From Anaerolineales bacterium (GTDB taxonomy: Bacteria; Chloroflexota; Anaerolineae; Anaerolineales; Villigracilaceae): 33,024 nt of DNA. The stretch lies in assembly GCA_014860745.1 (NCBI GenBank), contig JACZJC010000032.1:1-33024 (forward strand). Direction: 5' to 3'. Both the position numbers and the translations under genes were made by a program. Positions 7,933-16,522 of this stretch are shown here, in pieces. The notes beneath the pieces were generated by a model. That model made no database searches, was not told the origin of the DNA, and saw nothing but the letters and a program-made list of their open reading frames with translations. Each line of letters begins with the position of its first letter. Position 1 is the first letter of the stretch.

Positions 7933-8583
7933 TCAAATCATCTCCTTTACATATTCAGCAGAAATGCAATGCGTTGTCTGGTGCAATTCCCGAGGATTTA
8001 TTCCTCCAAGTGAAATTCCACCATTGCTTTGCGGAGCATATGCGCCCATAAGAATGCCAGAGATACTTTGATTTTTTACGGAAAAAATCAAAGACCCCGA
8101 TTGTCCTGGTCTGGCTTGAATATTAATAACCGCATGTTTTGATTGAATTCCATTTGAAGATAGTAAAATTTTTGAGCCAATTTCTGTATTTTGAAAAGTT
8201 AAAGCTCGCCTACCTTCAACACAATGGGGAAATCCAAATATTCCTACCTCACTTCCAACAGTATCGTTGTCAAAAGAACCAATTGCGGGTATTGAACCGT
8301 CAAATGTAATTGGAGCTTGTAAGATGGCTAAATCTTTAATTGGGTCTATTTCTTTTATTGTAACTGGAATGGGTTTGCACGATAAATCTGACATATTCTG
8401 GTATGCATTGATGTCTGTTATGTGTGGAGCAAGAATTACAAGACCTCTGTCCTCTCCTGAAACATTATGTGCTGTTGTAGCAATCAACCCACTTTTGCTG
8501 ATGATGAACCCTGTCCCAAGCATATTTACTCCTTGAGGAGTAATGCGTCCAACAATCAAAACTAATTGAGTGAAAATATTCAT
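7933..8583 (-). CDS. Trypsin-like serine protease, second gene of the protease cassette
   Basis: The protein is 216 residues from the ATG at 8583. The chymotrypsin-fold catalytic triad is visible: His39 in 'LIATTAHNV', Asp84 in 'DPIKDLAIL' and Ser162 in 'RPGQSGS'. The spacing is that of HtrA/Do-type and other bacterial trypsin-like peptidases. No PDZ domain follows and there is no clear signal peptide, so it is likely a cytoplasmic or peripheral stand-alone protease domain. The frame could start at 8613, overlapping the metallopeptidase gene, but 8583 lies five bases after that stop and fits an operon better. Stand-alone trypsin domains are common in bacterial conflict systems, where they act as regulated effectors. 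That role here is inferred from context. Confidence 0.85.
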   Translation of the reverse strand: MNIFTQLVLIVGRITPQGVNMLGTGFIISKSGLIATTAHNVSGEDRGLVILAPHITDINAYQNMSDLSCKPIPVTIKEIDPIKDLAILQAPITFDGSIPAIGSFDNDTVGSEVGIFGFPHCVEGRRALTFQNTEIGSKILLSSNGIQSKHAVINIQARPGQSGSLIFSVKNQSISGILMGAYAPQSNGGISLGGINPRELHQTTHCISAEYVKEMI

Positions 8584-8587
8584 ATTG

Positions 8588-9673
8588 TCAGCTTTCAGTG
8601 AACTTAATATCATGTGTTAGCCACGATATATCACGTGCAGGAGGTGATATGGGAATTTTTTGAGTTATGTCGCGCATTACACTCATGAGCTCGAATAAAT
8701 TTGATGAATTATATTCCAACACACGCTGTAAGTTTTCATCAACCCAATCCCAGATTTCTTGATCCTTTTCATCGAAAATATCAGAAAATATATCGCGATA
8801 TGCTAATAGTAATTTTTCCTTCCGCTGTGTTGGCGATGGGTGAGTATTAGTTGGCGTGTCTCCAAAAATGGACATAACCGACAGAGCAAATAATGGTGCA
8901 AATAAACCAAATTTAGCAAAGTAATTATCTTGTTTTAAGCTCATAGATTTAATCATACTGTGACGAATGGCAATTGAAAGACCAATTTGATCAGCCTCAA
9001 ATTCCATAGCATGATTAGCATCTCGGTTATTGGTATAACTCGTATGATTATGAAGAACGTGCCCTAGTTCGTGCCCCAACACAAATGAAATGGCAGATAG
9101 TGTCATAGTTTCACTAAGTTCCCACGAATCATTAGTACGCGGGTAAATGTCGGGAAGTGGGGTGATAGTTTGCAATCCATTCCATACCCGCATAATATAT
9201 TTACAAGTTTCTGCAAGGCGAACAGGGTTGTCGGTAAGATAATTATTACCTTCCTCAAATACACGCAGATACCAGAAAGACCAAAAGTTCAAAGTAACCC
9301 CTAGGGCTTGGTGTAGGATAATTACACGGTCTCCGCGAGGCGTGAAACCAGCATACCCGTTGAACTGATGTGTGGGAAAGACTGCAAAATTTGTTTCTAA
9401 AAACACTTGGCGCTCATTTGACTGAAGAATTGGCTCAATCTGTTCCGTATATGTCTTCATTAATTCATCATATATCTGATAGGCTGGACGACCTTGTCGT
9501 GAATTCCATACTTTGCGCGCTTTTCTTCGATCTTTAGCAGGAAGATGGGATATAAGGCTATTGAGCCAATCATTAGGCACATGATAGGGGGTAGTATCGG
9601 TCAACCCGTGTTCGGCACGGATATGAGCGATCCACTCAGACGGTGTCATAGCTGTAACATCTTTTTGGGACAT
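8588..9673 (-). CDS. HExxH zinc metallopeptidase, first gene of the protease cassette
   Basis: The protein is 361 residues. HELGH at residues 201-205, followed by 'MEFEAD' at 223-228, is the zinc-binding pattern of M48-like gluzincins (two His plus a downstream Glu). The N-terminal 190 residues match no domain I can name; they contain 'NGYAGFTPRGDRVIILHQALG'. No membrane helices of the HtpX/Ste24 type are seen, so it is not a standard M48 housekeeping protease. The start is supported by AGGA eight bases before the ATG. It is the promoter-proximal gene of three in one cassette (metallopeptidase, serine protease, membrane protein). Confidence 0.8.
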   Translation of the reverse strand: MSQKDVTAMTPSEWIAHIRAEHGLTDTTPYHVPNDWLNSLISHLPAKDRRKARKVWNSRQGRPAYQIYDELMKTYTEQIEPILQSNERQVFLETNFAVFPTHQFNGYAGFTPRGDRVIILHQALGVTLNFWSFWYLRVFEEGNNYLTDNPVRLAETCKYIMRVWNGLQTITPLPDIYPRTNDSWELSETMTLSAISFVLGHELGHVLHNHTSYTNNRDANHAMEFEADQIGLSIAIRHSMIKSMSLKQDNYFAKFGLFAPLFALSVMSIFGDTPTNTHPSPTQRKEKLLLAYRDIFSDIFDEKDQEIWDWVDENLQRVLEYNSSNLFELMSVMRDITQKIPISPPARDISWLTHDIKFTES

Positions 9674-9702
9674 TAATCAATCCTGCTGGAAAATTACTAG
9701 AA

Positions 9703-9819
9703 AGCTAACGGTTTGCGTTACCCGCGCTGGGGTGGGGGGCGGCGGGACGCCGTCCGACTGGGAAAATGCTGAGGCGTAGAAAAAGGCTTGGAATTGCGCC
9801 AGAATCCCTAGCGTCGGGT
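9703..9819 (-). repeat. Left part of attC-like site I, split by the IS110-family element
   Basis: Starts with AGCTAAC (9703-9709) and shows the GGCGGGACGCCGTCC hairpin and TGCTGAGGCGTAG segment of the family. It stops at AGCGTCGGGT, where the IS begins. It belongs to cassette 4 (9709-12127), and its other piece is at 11000-11016. Without the IS the site would be about 134 bp. Confidence 0.85.
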
Positions 9820-9821
9820 AG

Positions 9822-9827
9822 TATCAT
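9822..9827 (+). promoter_or_regulatory. -10 half of a promoter formed when IS ends are joined
   Basis: TATCAT lies two bases inside the left end of the IS. In the excised circle it would sit 17 bases downstream of TTGACT (10980-10985) at the right end, giving standard sigma70 spacing. Transcription would then start at about the first base of the bridge RNA stem. This split-promoter arrangement is known for IS110 elements; here it is read from the sequence. Confidence 0.65.
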
Positions 9828-9833
9828 AAAAAG

Positions 9834-10942
<1,109 letters not shown>

Positions 10943-10979
10943 GATGGACTGGGTTTCCCTTTAATGGTGGTTTTTGCTC

Positions 10980-10985
10980 TTGACT
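10980..10985 (+). promoter_or_regulatory. -35 half of a promoter formed when IS ends are joined
   Basis: TTGACT lies 15 bases from the right end of the IS. When joined to the left end (2 bases before TATCAT) the spacer is 17 bases. It has no partner -10 in the inserted form, so it would be silent until the element excises as a circle. Confidence 0.65.
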
Positions 10986-10999
10986 TTCAAGACAGTTGC

Positions 11000-11016
11000 T
11001 GCACGCTTTGTTGGGC
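11000..11016 (-). repeat. Right part of attC-like site I
   Basis: TGCACGCTTTGTTGGGC, the standard right end of the attC family, ending in GTTGGGC (11010-11016). It is continuous with the piece at 9703-9819 apart from the IS. Cassette 4 ends are complementary over GTTGGGCAGTT, confirming that this end and the core at 12122-12128 belong together. Confidence 0.85.
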
Positions 11017-11024
11017 AGTTTTAC

Positions 11025-12086
11025 TTAGGTTGAAATATTAAACAATACCTTAAGTAGCCATTTGAAGAAAAGACTGACAGGTTCCTCAACTAGAAATGCG
11101 AGTGCTGCTGTTGATAAAATAATTTTAACAGTAGACCAGAAACGACGGGCAAATGTAGGTTTTGTGTTTTCATGTACCCATTGAGTTATTTGACTCTGTT
11201 CATTAGGGGTTAATTGACCGAGCGAAGCCATTGCCTGAGCCATTACAATGGTTCTCTTATTATCGACATGTGATGCTAAATTAATGCTTTTTTCTAAATC
11301 TAAGTACCCCCCTATAGCCCTCATATACAGAGATGGATTTCCTCTAATTTCATCAATACCTGCTAAGAACACAAATAGTGATAATAAAATTACAGGAATA
11401 ATAAAACCAGAAGGATAAATAGTATATTGATTTGTTGAACTTAGAATTATAAACATGATAGGATAAAGTATGGAGCCAATGTTGAATAAAGTTTCCAAGA
11501 CCGATACAGTCTTTGTGCTTGAGCGAAATCGAATTCCAAGTATTATCATTGTGGCTAATAAGAAACCAAATAATACTATAAGTCCTTCAAATATTTTCTG
11601 AGGACTAAGATAATTCCAGCCGATAGCACTATACAACACGAGATTATTTAAACCAATCACGAAAATTAATACGAAAAATGAGATAAAGACCCATCTAAGA
11701 ACGTTAAGCGATAGGCGATTTACGCTGTCATTTTCAGGCAACACATTTAAAAAGACCCCAAAGGCAAAACCGATTAAAAAGGCAATGGAAATAAACCAGC
11801 GGATTGATTCTAAGGCAACAATAATCATTCCTGATGTAGAAATATTCTCATTCGATAAGAAATAAAAATAATACCATGATGATTCAAACATTTTTATTGA
11901 TACGAGAACATCAATAACAAAAACCCCAACAAAAAGCACTAAAACTGCTATCGCAGTTGTCCATTTAATAATAATTTGATTCTTGCTAAGTTTTCTGTTT
12001 TCCTGTAAATTTCTAAAAACAGAATCTATATATTCTATTATGGATGTCTTTTGAGAATCTGGATTTCTTTTTGGAATATCATTCAT
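11025..12086 (-). CDS. Multi-pass membrane protein of unknown function (cassette 4)
   Basis: The protein is 353 residues. A cytoplasmic N-terminal segment of about 45 residues is followed by about six or seven hydrophobic helices (for example IKWTTAIAVLVLFVGVFVIDVLV, WFISIAFLIGFAFGVFLNVL, WVFISFFVLIFVIGLNNLVL, IFEGLIVLFGFLLATMIILG, YPSGFIIPVILLSLFVFLAG). A soluble ~70-residue part comes next (YLDLEKSINLASHVDNKRTIVMAQAMASLGQLTPNEQSQITQWV) and then a last hydrophobic stretch. No transporter or enzyme motif is recognised. AAAGGAAAG sits a suitable distance before the ATG. It is the only gene of its cassette, and its attC carries the IS110 insertion. Confidence 0.75.
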   Translation of the reverse strand: MNDIPKRNPDSQKTSIIEYIDSVFRNLQENRKLSKNQIIIKWTTAIAVLVLFVGVFVIDVLVSIKMFESSWYYFYFLSNENISTSGMIIVALESIRWFISIAFLIGFAFGVFLNVLPENDSVNRLSLNVLRWVFISFFVLIFVIGLNNLVLYSAIGWNYLSPQKIFEGLIVLFGFLLATMIILGIRFRSSTKTVSVLETLFNIGSILYPIMFIILSSTNQYTIYPSGFIIPVILLSLFVFLAGIDEIRGNPSLYMRAIGGYLDLEKSINLASHVDNKRTIVMAQAMASLGQLTPNEQSQITQWVHENTKPTFARRFWSTVKIILSTAALAFLVEEPVSLFFKWLLKVLFNIST

Positions 12087-12121
12087 GTTGTTTCTTTCCT
12101 TTGAATTTCACATAATGAACT

Positions 12122-12334
12122 GCCCAACGGTTTGCGACATCGTCCCCGAAGGGGATTACCCATTCTGGGCACACGACCTGCGCTGGGGTGGGGACGGCGA
12201 AGCCGTCCAGCCAGAAAAAGGCTAAGGCGTAGGAAACTGCTTGAGATGTGCGCACGCCGTCCCTACGGGCGGTCCCCAGCGTCAGGCCGTTCGCCCCGCG
12301 AACGAAGTGAGACGGGGTGCACGCTTTGTTGGGC
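12122..12334 (-). repeat. attC-like site J (213 bp), belongs to cassette 3
   Basis: Bounded by GCCCAAC (12122-12128) and GTTGGGC (12328-12334). Cassette 3 spans 12128-12911; its ends are complementary over GTTGGGCGTTT. Between the attC and the stop of its gene lie about 150 bp with no credible gene. Confidence 0.85.
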
Positions 12335-12487
12335 GTTTTTTGTTGTGCAGGACTCGCCGCCTGAAAAAAAGACACTGCCGCCAACATGACAAGATTTTAC
12401 ACGTAACTTAACTATTGGCAATGATGAAAAAATACGACATGCCAAAACGCTAATTAACCAAAAGCCAAAATTACTGTCTCCTTAGAT

Positions 12488-12841
12488 TTAGCTAAAAAAT
12501 GTGGTTCCATTTCTTAGCTGATTTCTGATCCATACGTACATAAGCCCCAATACCCCTCCCATGATGGCAAAAATAAAAACAGAGATACTTTTGCCAAGTA
12601 GTGTTGACGAAATACCATTATCTGCGCTACTCATGAAATTGATATAGATTGCCAAAGGGATAGCAACAATCGCCCCATGAAAGACAGCGATTTTGAGCGA
12701 AGAAACCTTAGCCAAGTAAACCCCCAGAACACATCCAACCCCTAGAATATAAGGAGATTGAACCACAAAAATATACAGGAGTAGGGTTACGGCAATGCTG
12801 ATAGTCAGAGCTAGGATAGATAATTTGAGTGAGTGTTGCAT
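12488..12841 (-). CDS. Small four-helix membrane protein (cassette 3)
   Basis: The protein is 117 residues from the ATG at 12841. Four hydrophobic segments fill it (LSILALTISIAVTLLLYIFVV; YILGVGCVLGVYLA; IAVFHGAIVAIPLAIYINF; SISVFIFAIMGGVLGLMYVWI). The layout resembles TIGR04086/DUF4870-sized small membrane proteins, but I do not recognise the family. GGAAG precedes the chosen ATG at a somewhat long distance (about a dozen bases). The frame is open ten codons further up (12871), without a better site. The last residues (RNQLRNGTTFFS) are polar and cytoplasmic. Confidence 0.65.
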   Translation of the reverse strand: MQHSLKLSILALTISIAVTLLLYIFVVQSPYILGVGCVLGVYLAKVSSLKIAVFHGAIVAIPLAIYINFMSSADNGISSTLLGKSISVFIFAIMGGVLGLMYVWIRNQLRNGTTFFS

Positions 12842-12905
12842 AATTACTATTCTTCCTTTAAAACTAAGCAATTCAACAAGACCTTATAGCTATTGTAAGA
12901 CAAAC

Positions 12906-13067
12906 GCCCAACGGTTTGCGTTACTGGCGCTGGGGCGGGCGTGGACTCTGCTTGGGAGCAGGGAAAACCCGAAGCCACGCTTTGCGAAATGCTTGACTGC
13001 GAAGCGTGCCGCTCGCCGCGAAGACGGGTGCATTATCCTGGCGTTCGTGCAGGACGCTTTGTTAGGC
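12906..13067 (-). repeat. attC-like site K (162 bp), belongs to cassette 2
   Basis: Bounded by GCCCAAC (12906-12912) and GTTAGGC (13061-13067). Cassette 2 spans 12912-14648; its ends are complementary over GTTAGGCTGT. The body is of the short class (GGCGTGGACTCTGCTTGGGAGCAGG). It follows a four-gene cassette. Confidence 0.85.
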
Positions 13068-13073
13068 TGTGTT

Positions 13074-13430
13074 CTATTTACCGCCACCTAAGACTGCGCC
13101 CAAAATCATTAATCCGATAATGCCCGCTATGATATAAAGAGCAATTATGATTAATGTAACTCCAAATGCAATTATTAAAGCAACGCTAAGAGAAACACCT
13201 GCATTGAAGCCCAAACAATAACCCCAATGTGATAAGCCCGCCTCTGCCCCTCTTGTCTTGACATTGTAGTAGGAAATTATTGCCTGTCCAAAAAGACCTT
13301 TAGTAAAAAGCGGCAGAGATGAACCTTGCGCCCAATTATAAATAGGCTCTGCAAACACTACCAAAATAACCCCCATGAAAAAATAGAAGCCTGCTGTGAT
13401 TTCAAGAATCTGAATTGTTGTGCTGCTCAT
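13074..13430 (-). CDS. Small membrane protein, fourth gene of the four-gene cassette
   Basis: The protein is 118 residues. One hydrophobic helix lies near the N-terminus (IQILEITAGFYFFMGVILVVFA), then a ~40-residue polar loop (YNWAQGSSLPLF...YYNVKTRGAEAGLSHWG). Two closely spaced helices complete it (VSLSVALIIAFGVTLIIIALYIIAGIIGLMILGAVLG). It ends in GGGK. It starts two bases after the stop of the preceding gene, whose last codons supply the GGAGAA ribosome-binding site. No family is recognised. As the only membrane protein of the four, it could be a pore-forming or anchoring component, which is speculation from topology. Confidence 0.7.
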   Translation of the reverse strand: MSSTTIQILEITAGFYFFMGVILVVFAEPIYNWAQGSSLPLFTKGLFGQAIISYYNVKTRGAEAGLSHWGYCLGFNAGVSLSVALIIAFGVTLIIIALYIIAGIIGLMILGAVLGGGK

Positions 13431-13432
13431 GG

Positions 13433-13651
13433 TTACTGTTCTCCTTTTTTCTTGTGAAGCAAACCGTACTTGATTATTATGTCTGCTTCAATAATTTTGA
13501 TTCTCGCTTCTGCGTTTGCTCGGTCTATTGCAATTTCAATAGATGCTTTTGCATTAAGCGGAATTGACAGTATTTTTGACAACTGGGTGGAAGAATTTGC
13601 TTTTAGCAGCTCTTTTTTTATTTTTTCAATATCATCATCGCTATTAGCCAT
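13433..13651 (-). CDS. Small helical protein, third gene of the four-gene cassette
   Basis: The protein is 72 residues, highly charged and predicted helical throughout (DDDIEKIKKELLKANSSTQLSKIL, then ASIEIAIDRANAEARIKIIEADIIIKYG). It is probably a coiled-coil adaptor. AGGTGAAAC precedes the ATG. It follows the second gene by seven bases and is followed by the membrane protein after two bases. No family is recognised. Small charged helical proteins inside tight operons are often antitoxins or chaperone-like partners, but nothing in this sequence shows that directly. Confidence 0.65.
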   Translation of the reverse strand: MANSDDDIEKIKKELLKANSSTQLSKILSIPLNAKASIEIAIDRANAEARIKIIEADIIIKYGLLHKKKGEQ

Positions 13652-13658
13652 GTTTCAC

Positions 13659-14036
13659 CTAATCTGAATGTAACAATACCTGAAATTGGCGAGTGTAATC
13701 CTGTTTAAGTGTATCTAAATATTCTTGTTTCATTTCATCTGTGAAAAACCATATCTTATCTGCGTCAAACATAGCCTTGTTATATACTTCAGCAATATTT
13801 ATAAATTTATTGACCTTTACTACTCTATCTGCTCTGTCGCTAATAATCCTTATTTCAGCACGAAATTCCATAAAATGGATAATAACCTTTTTTACAGGCT
13901 CAGAAGAGATTTGTGCTATTGCTTGAATTACTGTTCCGATTAGACCTATTGGCACAGGAACATTGCCTGCAAGAGCACCACTTATTTCGACTCCAAAGGT
14001 TGGCTTTATGCCAAATTGACCGCTATCCATACTCAT
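13659..14036 (-). CDS. Unknown protein, second gene of the four-gene cassette
   Basis: The protein is 125 residues. A Gly/Pro-rich N-terminus with mild hydrophobicity (FGVEISGALAGNVPVPIGLIGTVIQAIAQI) leads into a charged mixed alpha/beta part (VKKVIIHFMEFRAEIRIISDRADRVVKVNKFINIAEVYNKAMFDADKIWFFTDEMKQEYLDTLKQDY). No family is recognised. The ATG has GGAGG five bases upstream and lies within the end of the preceding gene, overlapping it by 14 bases, so the two are translationally coupled. Confidence 0.7.
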   Translation of the reverse strand: MSMDSGQFGIKPTFGVEISGALAGNVPVPIGLIGTVIQAIAQISSEPVKKVIIHFMEFRAEIRIISDRADRVVKVNKFINIAEVYNKAMFDADKIWFFTDEMKQEYLDTLKQDYTRQFQVLLHSD

Positions 14037-14601
14037 TTCTGCCTCCTATCGTTATTAGCGAAACTTTATGATGTTTATTGGTCTGTATCAATTCAACATA
14101 ATCTTGCAGAATTTCTGCATAATCATTTGCCATTTTTTGAAAATCAATTTTAGGGCTACCCCATGCCGCTGTGCGTGTTGGCAATGTTTTCAAGGCGTAT
14201 GCTGTTGCGCCATCAATGAAACTGTCTAAGGATTGTGTTTGACCTTTAGAAAAACCTTTATCGCTCGCATATATGTATGCCTTTTCGCTTATTTGACCGA
14301 ATTTGTATTTGATGAATACATCTGCACCTAATCTTAACATTGCTTCATCAATGATACGCTGAACAGATAATTGGTAATCCTTTATCAAGGAGACAAAGAA
14401 TTCCTCTTGGATGCCAGCGTTTAAATCCCTTCTACGAACTGTATCTAAAAGGGCATTTTTTGACACCGATACCTGATTTATATATTTCTGTGTATCAACT
14501 TTTGTAATCACGCCTTGTCTATGCAGCCCATCTAATTCTTGCTCAAATCTCTTTTGGATTTTGAGCGTTTCTTGCTCTAACTCTTTCAAATTTTTTGACA
14601 T
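14023..14601 (-). CDS. Unknown helical protein, first gene of the four-gene cassette
   Basis: The protein is 192 residues. Helical and charged at the N-terminus (NLKELEQETLKIQKRFEQELDGLHRQGVI), then a mixed region with 'VSKNALLDTVRRRDLNAGIQEEFFVSLIKDYQLSVQRIIDEAMLRLGADVF' and a C-terminal half containing 'DGATAYALKTLPTRTAAWGSP'. No catalytic motif or known family is recognised. GGGAG is directly before a first ATG (14607) and six bases before a second (14601); the second fits better. It leads a tightly packed operon of four genes that reads as one functional unit. Confidence 0.7.
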   Translation of the reverse strand: MSKNLKELEQETLKIQKRFEQELDGLHRQGVITKVDTQKYINQVSVSKNALLDTVRRRDLNAGIQEEFFVSLIKDYQLSVQRIIDEAMLRLGADVFIKYKFGQISEKAYIYASDKGFSKGQTQSLDSFIDGATAYALKTLPTRTAAWGSPKIDFQKMANDYAEILQDYVELIQTNKHHKVSLITIGGRNEYG

Positions 14602-14642
14602 GCTCATCTCCCTTTCTTCAAAACTTTGTTATGCAAGGAACA

Positions 14643-15081
14643 GCCTAACGAGACTGTCGAAAAACCCTTAGTTCGAAAAATGTTCAAAAAATCTCCCACA
14701 ACATGCCAAAAAACAGCCAGAATATTGCCAAAATGTTGTGCGGAACACCAAAAACTGAACGATTTTCAGCGTTTCTCTCCCACTTTTCAAAAATTATTTT
14801 TGAAAGGGGACTTTTTCGACAGCTTCAACGGCTTGCGACATCGTCCCCGTAGGGGATACCTGCGCTGTGTCTCGACAAGCTCGACAACCAGGGCGGGGAC
14901 GGCGAAGCCGTCCAACCAGAAAAATGCTGAGGCGTAGGAAACTGCTTGAGATTTGCGCACGCCCTACGGGCAGTCCCCAGCGCGTGTCCTCGGCGCTCTT
15001 CCGAGGGTCAGGCCGTTCGCCCTCGCGAAGCATCCTGTAAGGGCGCGAACGAAGTGAGACGGGGTGCACGCTTTGTTGGGC
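14643..15081 (-). repeat. attC-like site L with a MITE inserted, belongs to cassette 1
   Basis: Bounded by GCCTAAC (14643-14649) and GTTGGGC (15075-15081). Removing the element at 14651-14826 and one copy of its target duplication leaves about 259 bp that match the long class of sites (B, C, E), including the CTCGACAAGCTCGACAACC insertion. Cassette 1 spans 14649-16510; its ends are complementary over GTTGGGCAGTT. Confidence 0.85.
14651..14826. mobile_element. 176-bp MITE-like element inserted in attC site L
   Basis: Terminal inverted repeats CTGTCGAAAAA (14654-14664) and TTTTTCGACAG (14812-14822) lie near the ends. The element is flanked by AACG (14647-14650 and 14827-14830), a 4-bp target duplication. 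Removing it restores the usual attC start GCCTAACGGCTTGCGACAT. It has no coding potential. Internally there is a perfect palindrome, TTCAAAAATTATTTTTGAA (14786-14804). It would need a transposase supplied from elsewhere. Confidence 0.8.
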
Positions 15082-15085
15082 AGTT

Positions 15086-16471
15086 TTATGTTTTAACCTG
15101 TTTTCGCCATGCAGACTTAAATCTTGCTCTGTCTGGTACTGGTTCTATAAGACCTTTTTCTTGCATTCTTTTGAAGATGCCTTTCATTGAGTTCTCTGAC
15201 TTGATACCGCAAAGACTTCTTGCGTGCCGATTTGTGATTTCTGGATTTGTATCAAGATATTCCATGATTGCTTCTTGTGGGGAGGCAAGTTTTTGATGAG
15301 GAATTGTAACTAAAACTGATGAAGGTAATTCAGTGATTTCAGGGTCTTTCAAACGCAATTTACGCATTGCGTCAAATGCTGTATTAAGACCTTCTCCTAC
15401 GTCTTTATTTGGCGGATTTGGAAATTTGTTAATCAGACGAACCAAACGCTGATTCCGAGCAAATTGAGTGTAAAGTATATTGTCAATCGTAACGTGTCCT
15501 GGAAGTCGCCCTGGACTTTCTATTTCAATGCGATTGTCAAAGATACGAATTTGAATATCTGATGCGATACTATAATCTCTGTGAAGTATCGCATTTGTGA
15601 TAATTTCATGCAAGGTTTCTGTTGGATATTGCACATCTACAAGCCCAGTTTCTCCAAGACGTTTCATGGTTTCAATGATTTCTTGTGTTTTTTCAACTGC
15701 ATGATAAGTCAAATCATACGCGCAACCTTCAATAGTAAGTGGCGTAAAAGCAAGGTGTTCTCTTTCTGGCGCAGGTTTATCTGTTTTATAGCGGAATATC
15801 TTTATTGCGCTCCTTTTGGGTAAGGCAATTTGTGGTTCTTCAGAAAACAATAAAACACCCGCGACTGTTGGCTTATCATTAAGAATTAATTTTTGCTTTT
15901 TTAGCCATGCGTCTGGTTCTGCTGTAGGAATTACATTAAGTAGGAATTCTATAATTTTTGACGAATTTGTAATATCTGACAAATCAGTATTAACTGCATA
16001 ATCTTCGTAAGATGAAATTCCTTTGTCTAATTTAAGCCGTTCCATTGCGACTTCTGTATCCACAGGAACTTTTTGAGCGCCTTTTCTAATAAATACCTTT
16101 CCGTCAGTTGATTTAACTACAGTGCTATTTTTTAATACCTCAATTTTTAATACCAAGCCAAGATTGGCAGTACCTTCAAGCATAGACGATGACAGAAAAT
16201 CTGCTAAAGGGGCTATTTGATTCAACATTTGCAAAAATGGATTGGCTTCTTCTACATCTGAAAAACCACGCCAAGTTCTTCTTTTTGGGGTAACTGATTT
16301 ATCTTCTTCAATTCCAATATAAATTTCCCCGCCATCGGCATTGGCAAAGGCAGAAATACTTTCGCTCAATTTAGAGGGCTTGATATCTTTGCTTTTGACA
16401 TCGTGAAAATGGTCTTCGCTAACATTTAAGATTAAAGAACGTTGTGTTGCTGAAATACTACTTACTTGCAT
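15086..16471 (-). CDS. AlbA_2 domain / RecG-like ATP-binding protein (first cassette)
   Basis: The protein is 461 residues from the ATG at 16471 (GGGAG six bases upstream; the frame extends 13 codons further but across the attI junction). Residues about 18-130 are the Schlafen AlbA_2 domain, with 'EDHFHDVKSKDIKPSKL' followed by 'FANADGGEIYIGIEED' as its signature. The middle and C-terminal part matches the 'ATP-dependent DNA helicase RecG-like' regulators: 'ETLHEIITNAILHRDYS' (HATPase_c_4 N-box), 'IESPGRLP' and 'GEGLNTAFDAM'. A final winged-helix-like stretch completes it (EAIMEYLDTNPEITNRHARSLCGI). Despite the database name, such proteins have no helicase motifs and are probably transcriptional or signalling regulators. 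It is next to attI and so best placed for any cassette promoter. Confidence 0.88.
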   Translation of the reverse strand: MQVSSISATQRSLILNVSEDHFHDVKSKDIKPSKLSESISAFANADGGEIYIGIEEDKSVTPKRRTWRGFSDVEEANPFLQMLNQIAPLADFLSSSMLEGTANLGLVLKIEVLKNSTVVKSTDGKVFIRKGAQKVPVDTEVAMERLKLDKGISSYEDYAVNTDLSDITNSSKIIEFLLNVIPTAEPDAWLKKQKLILNDKPTVAGVLLFSEEPQIALPKRSAIKIFRYKTDKPAPEREHLAFTPLTIEGCAYDLTYHAVEKTQEIIETMKRLGETGLVDVQYPTETLHEIITNAILHRDYSIASDIQIRIFDNRIEIESPGRLPGHVTIDNILYTQFARNQRLVRLINKFPNPPNKDVGEGLNTAFDAMRKLRLKDPEITELPSSVLVTIPHQKLASPQEAIMEYLDTNPEITNRHARSLCGIKSENSMKGIFKRMQEKGLIEPVPDRARFKSAWRKQVKT

Positions 16472-16504
16472 GTTGCTCTCCCTGAATAATGTTTGCAAGG
16501 AACT

Positions 16505-16511
16505 GCCCAAC
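16505..16511 (-). other. attI x attC core site, right boundary of the cassette array
   Basis: GTTGGGC read on the minus strand, directly upstream of the first cassette gene. Bases 16501-16511 complement the R'' region of attC L over 11 bp. To its right no further attC-like repeat occurs, and the integrase remnant begins 126 bases away, reading the other way, as in a standard integron. The attI itself would lie within about 16512-16636. Confidence 0.8.
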
Positions 16512-16522
16512 TATGTATTAAC

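Noticed and set aside
9808-9819. IS left end placed at CT (9808-9809), giving a CT core on both sides
   Set aside because: AGCGTC directly after it is ordinary attC sequence shared with other sites, and the circle promoter spacer would become 27 bases.
12263-12445. 60-codon minus-strand frame before the cassette 3 attC
   Set aside because: Half of it lies in the attC, there is no ribosome-binding site and the composition is unlike the cassette genes.
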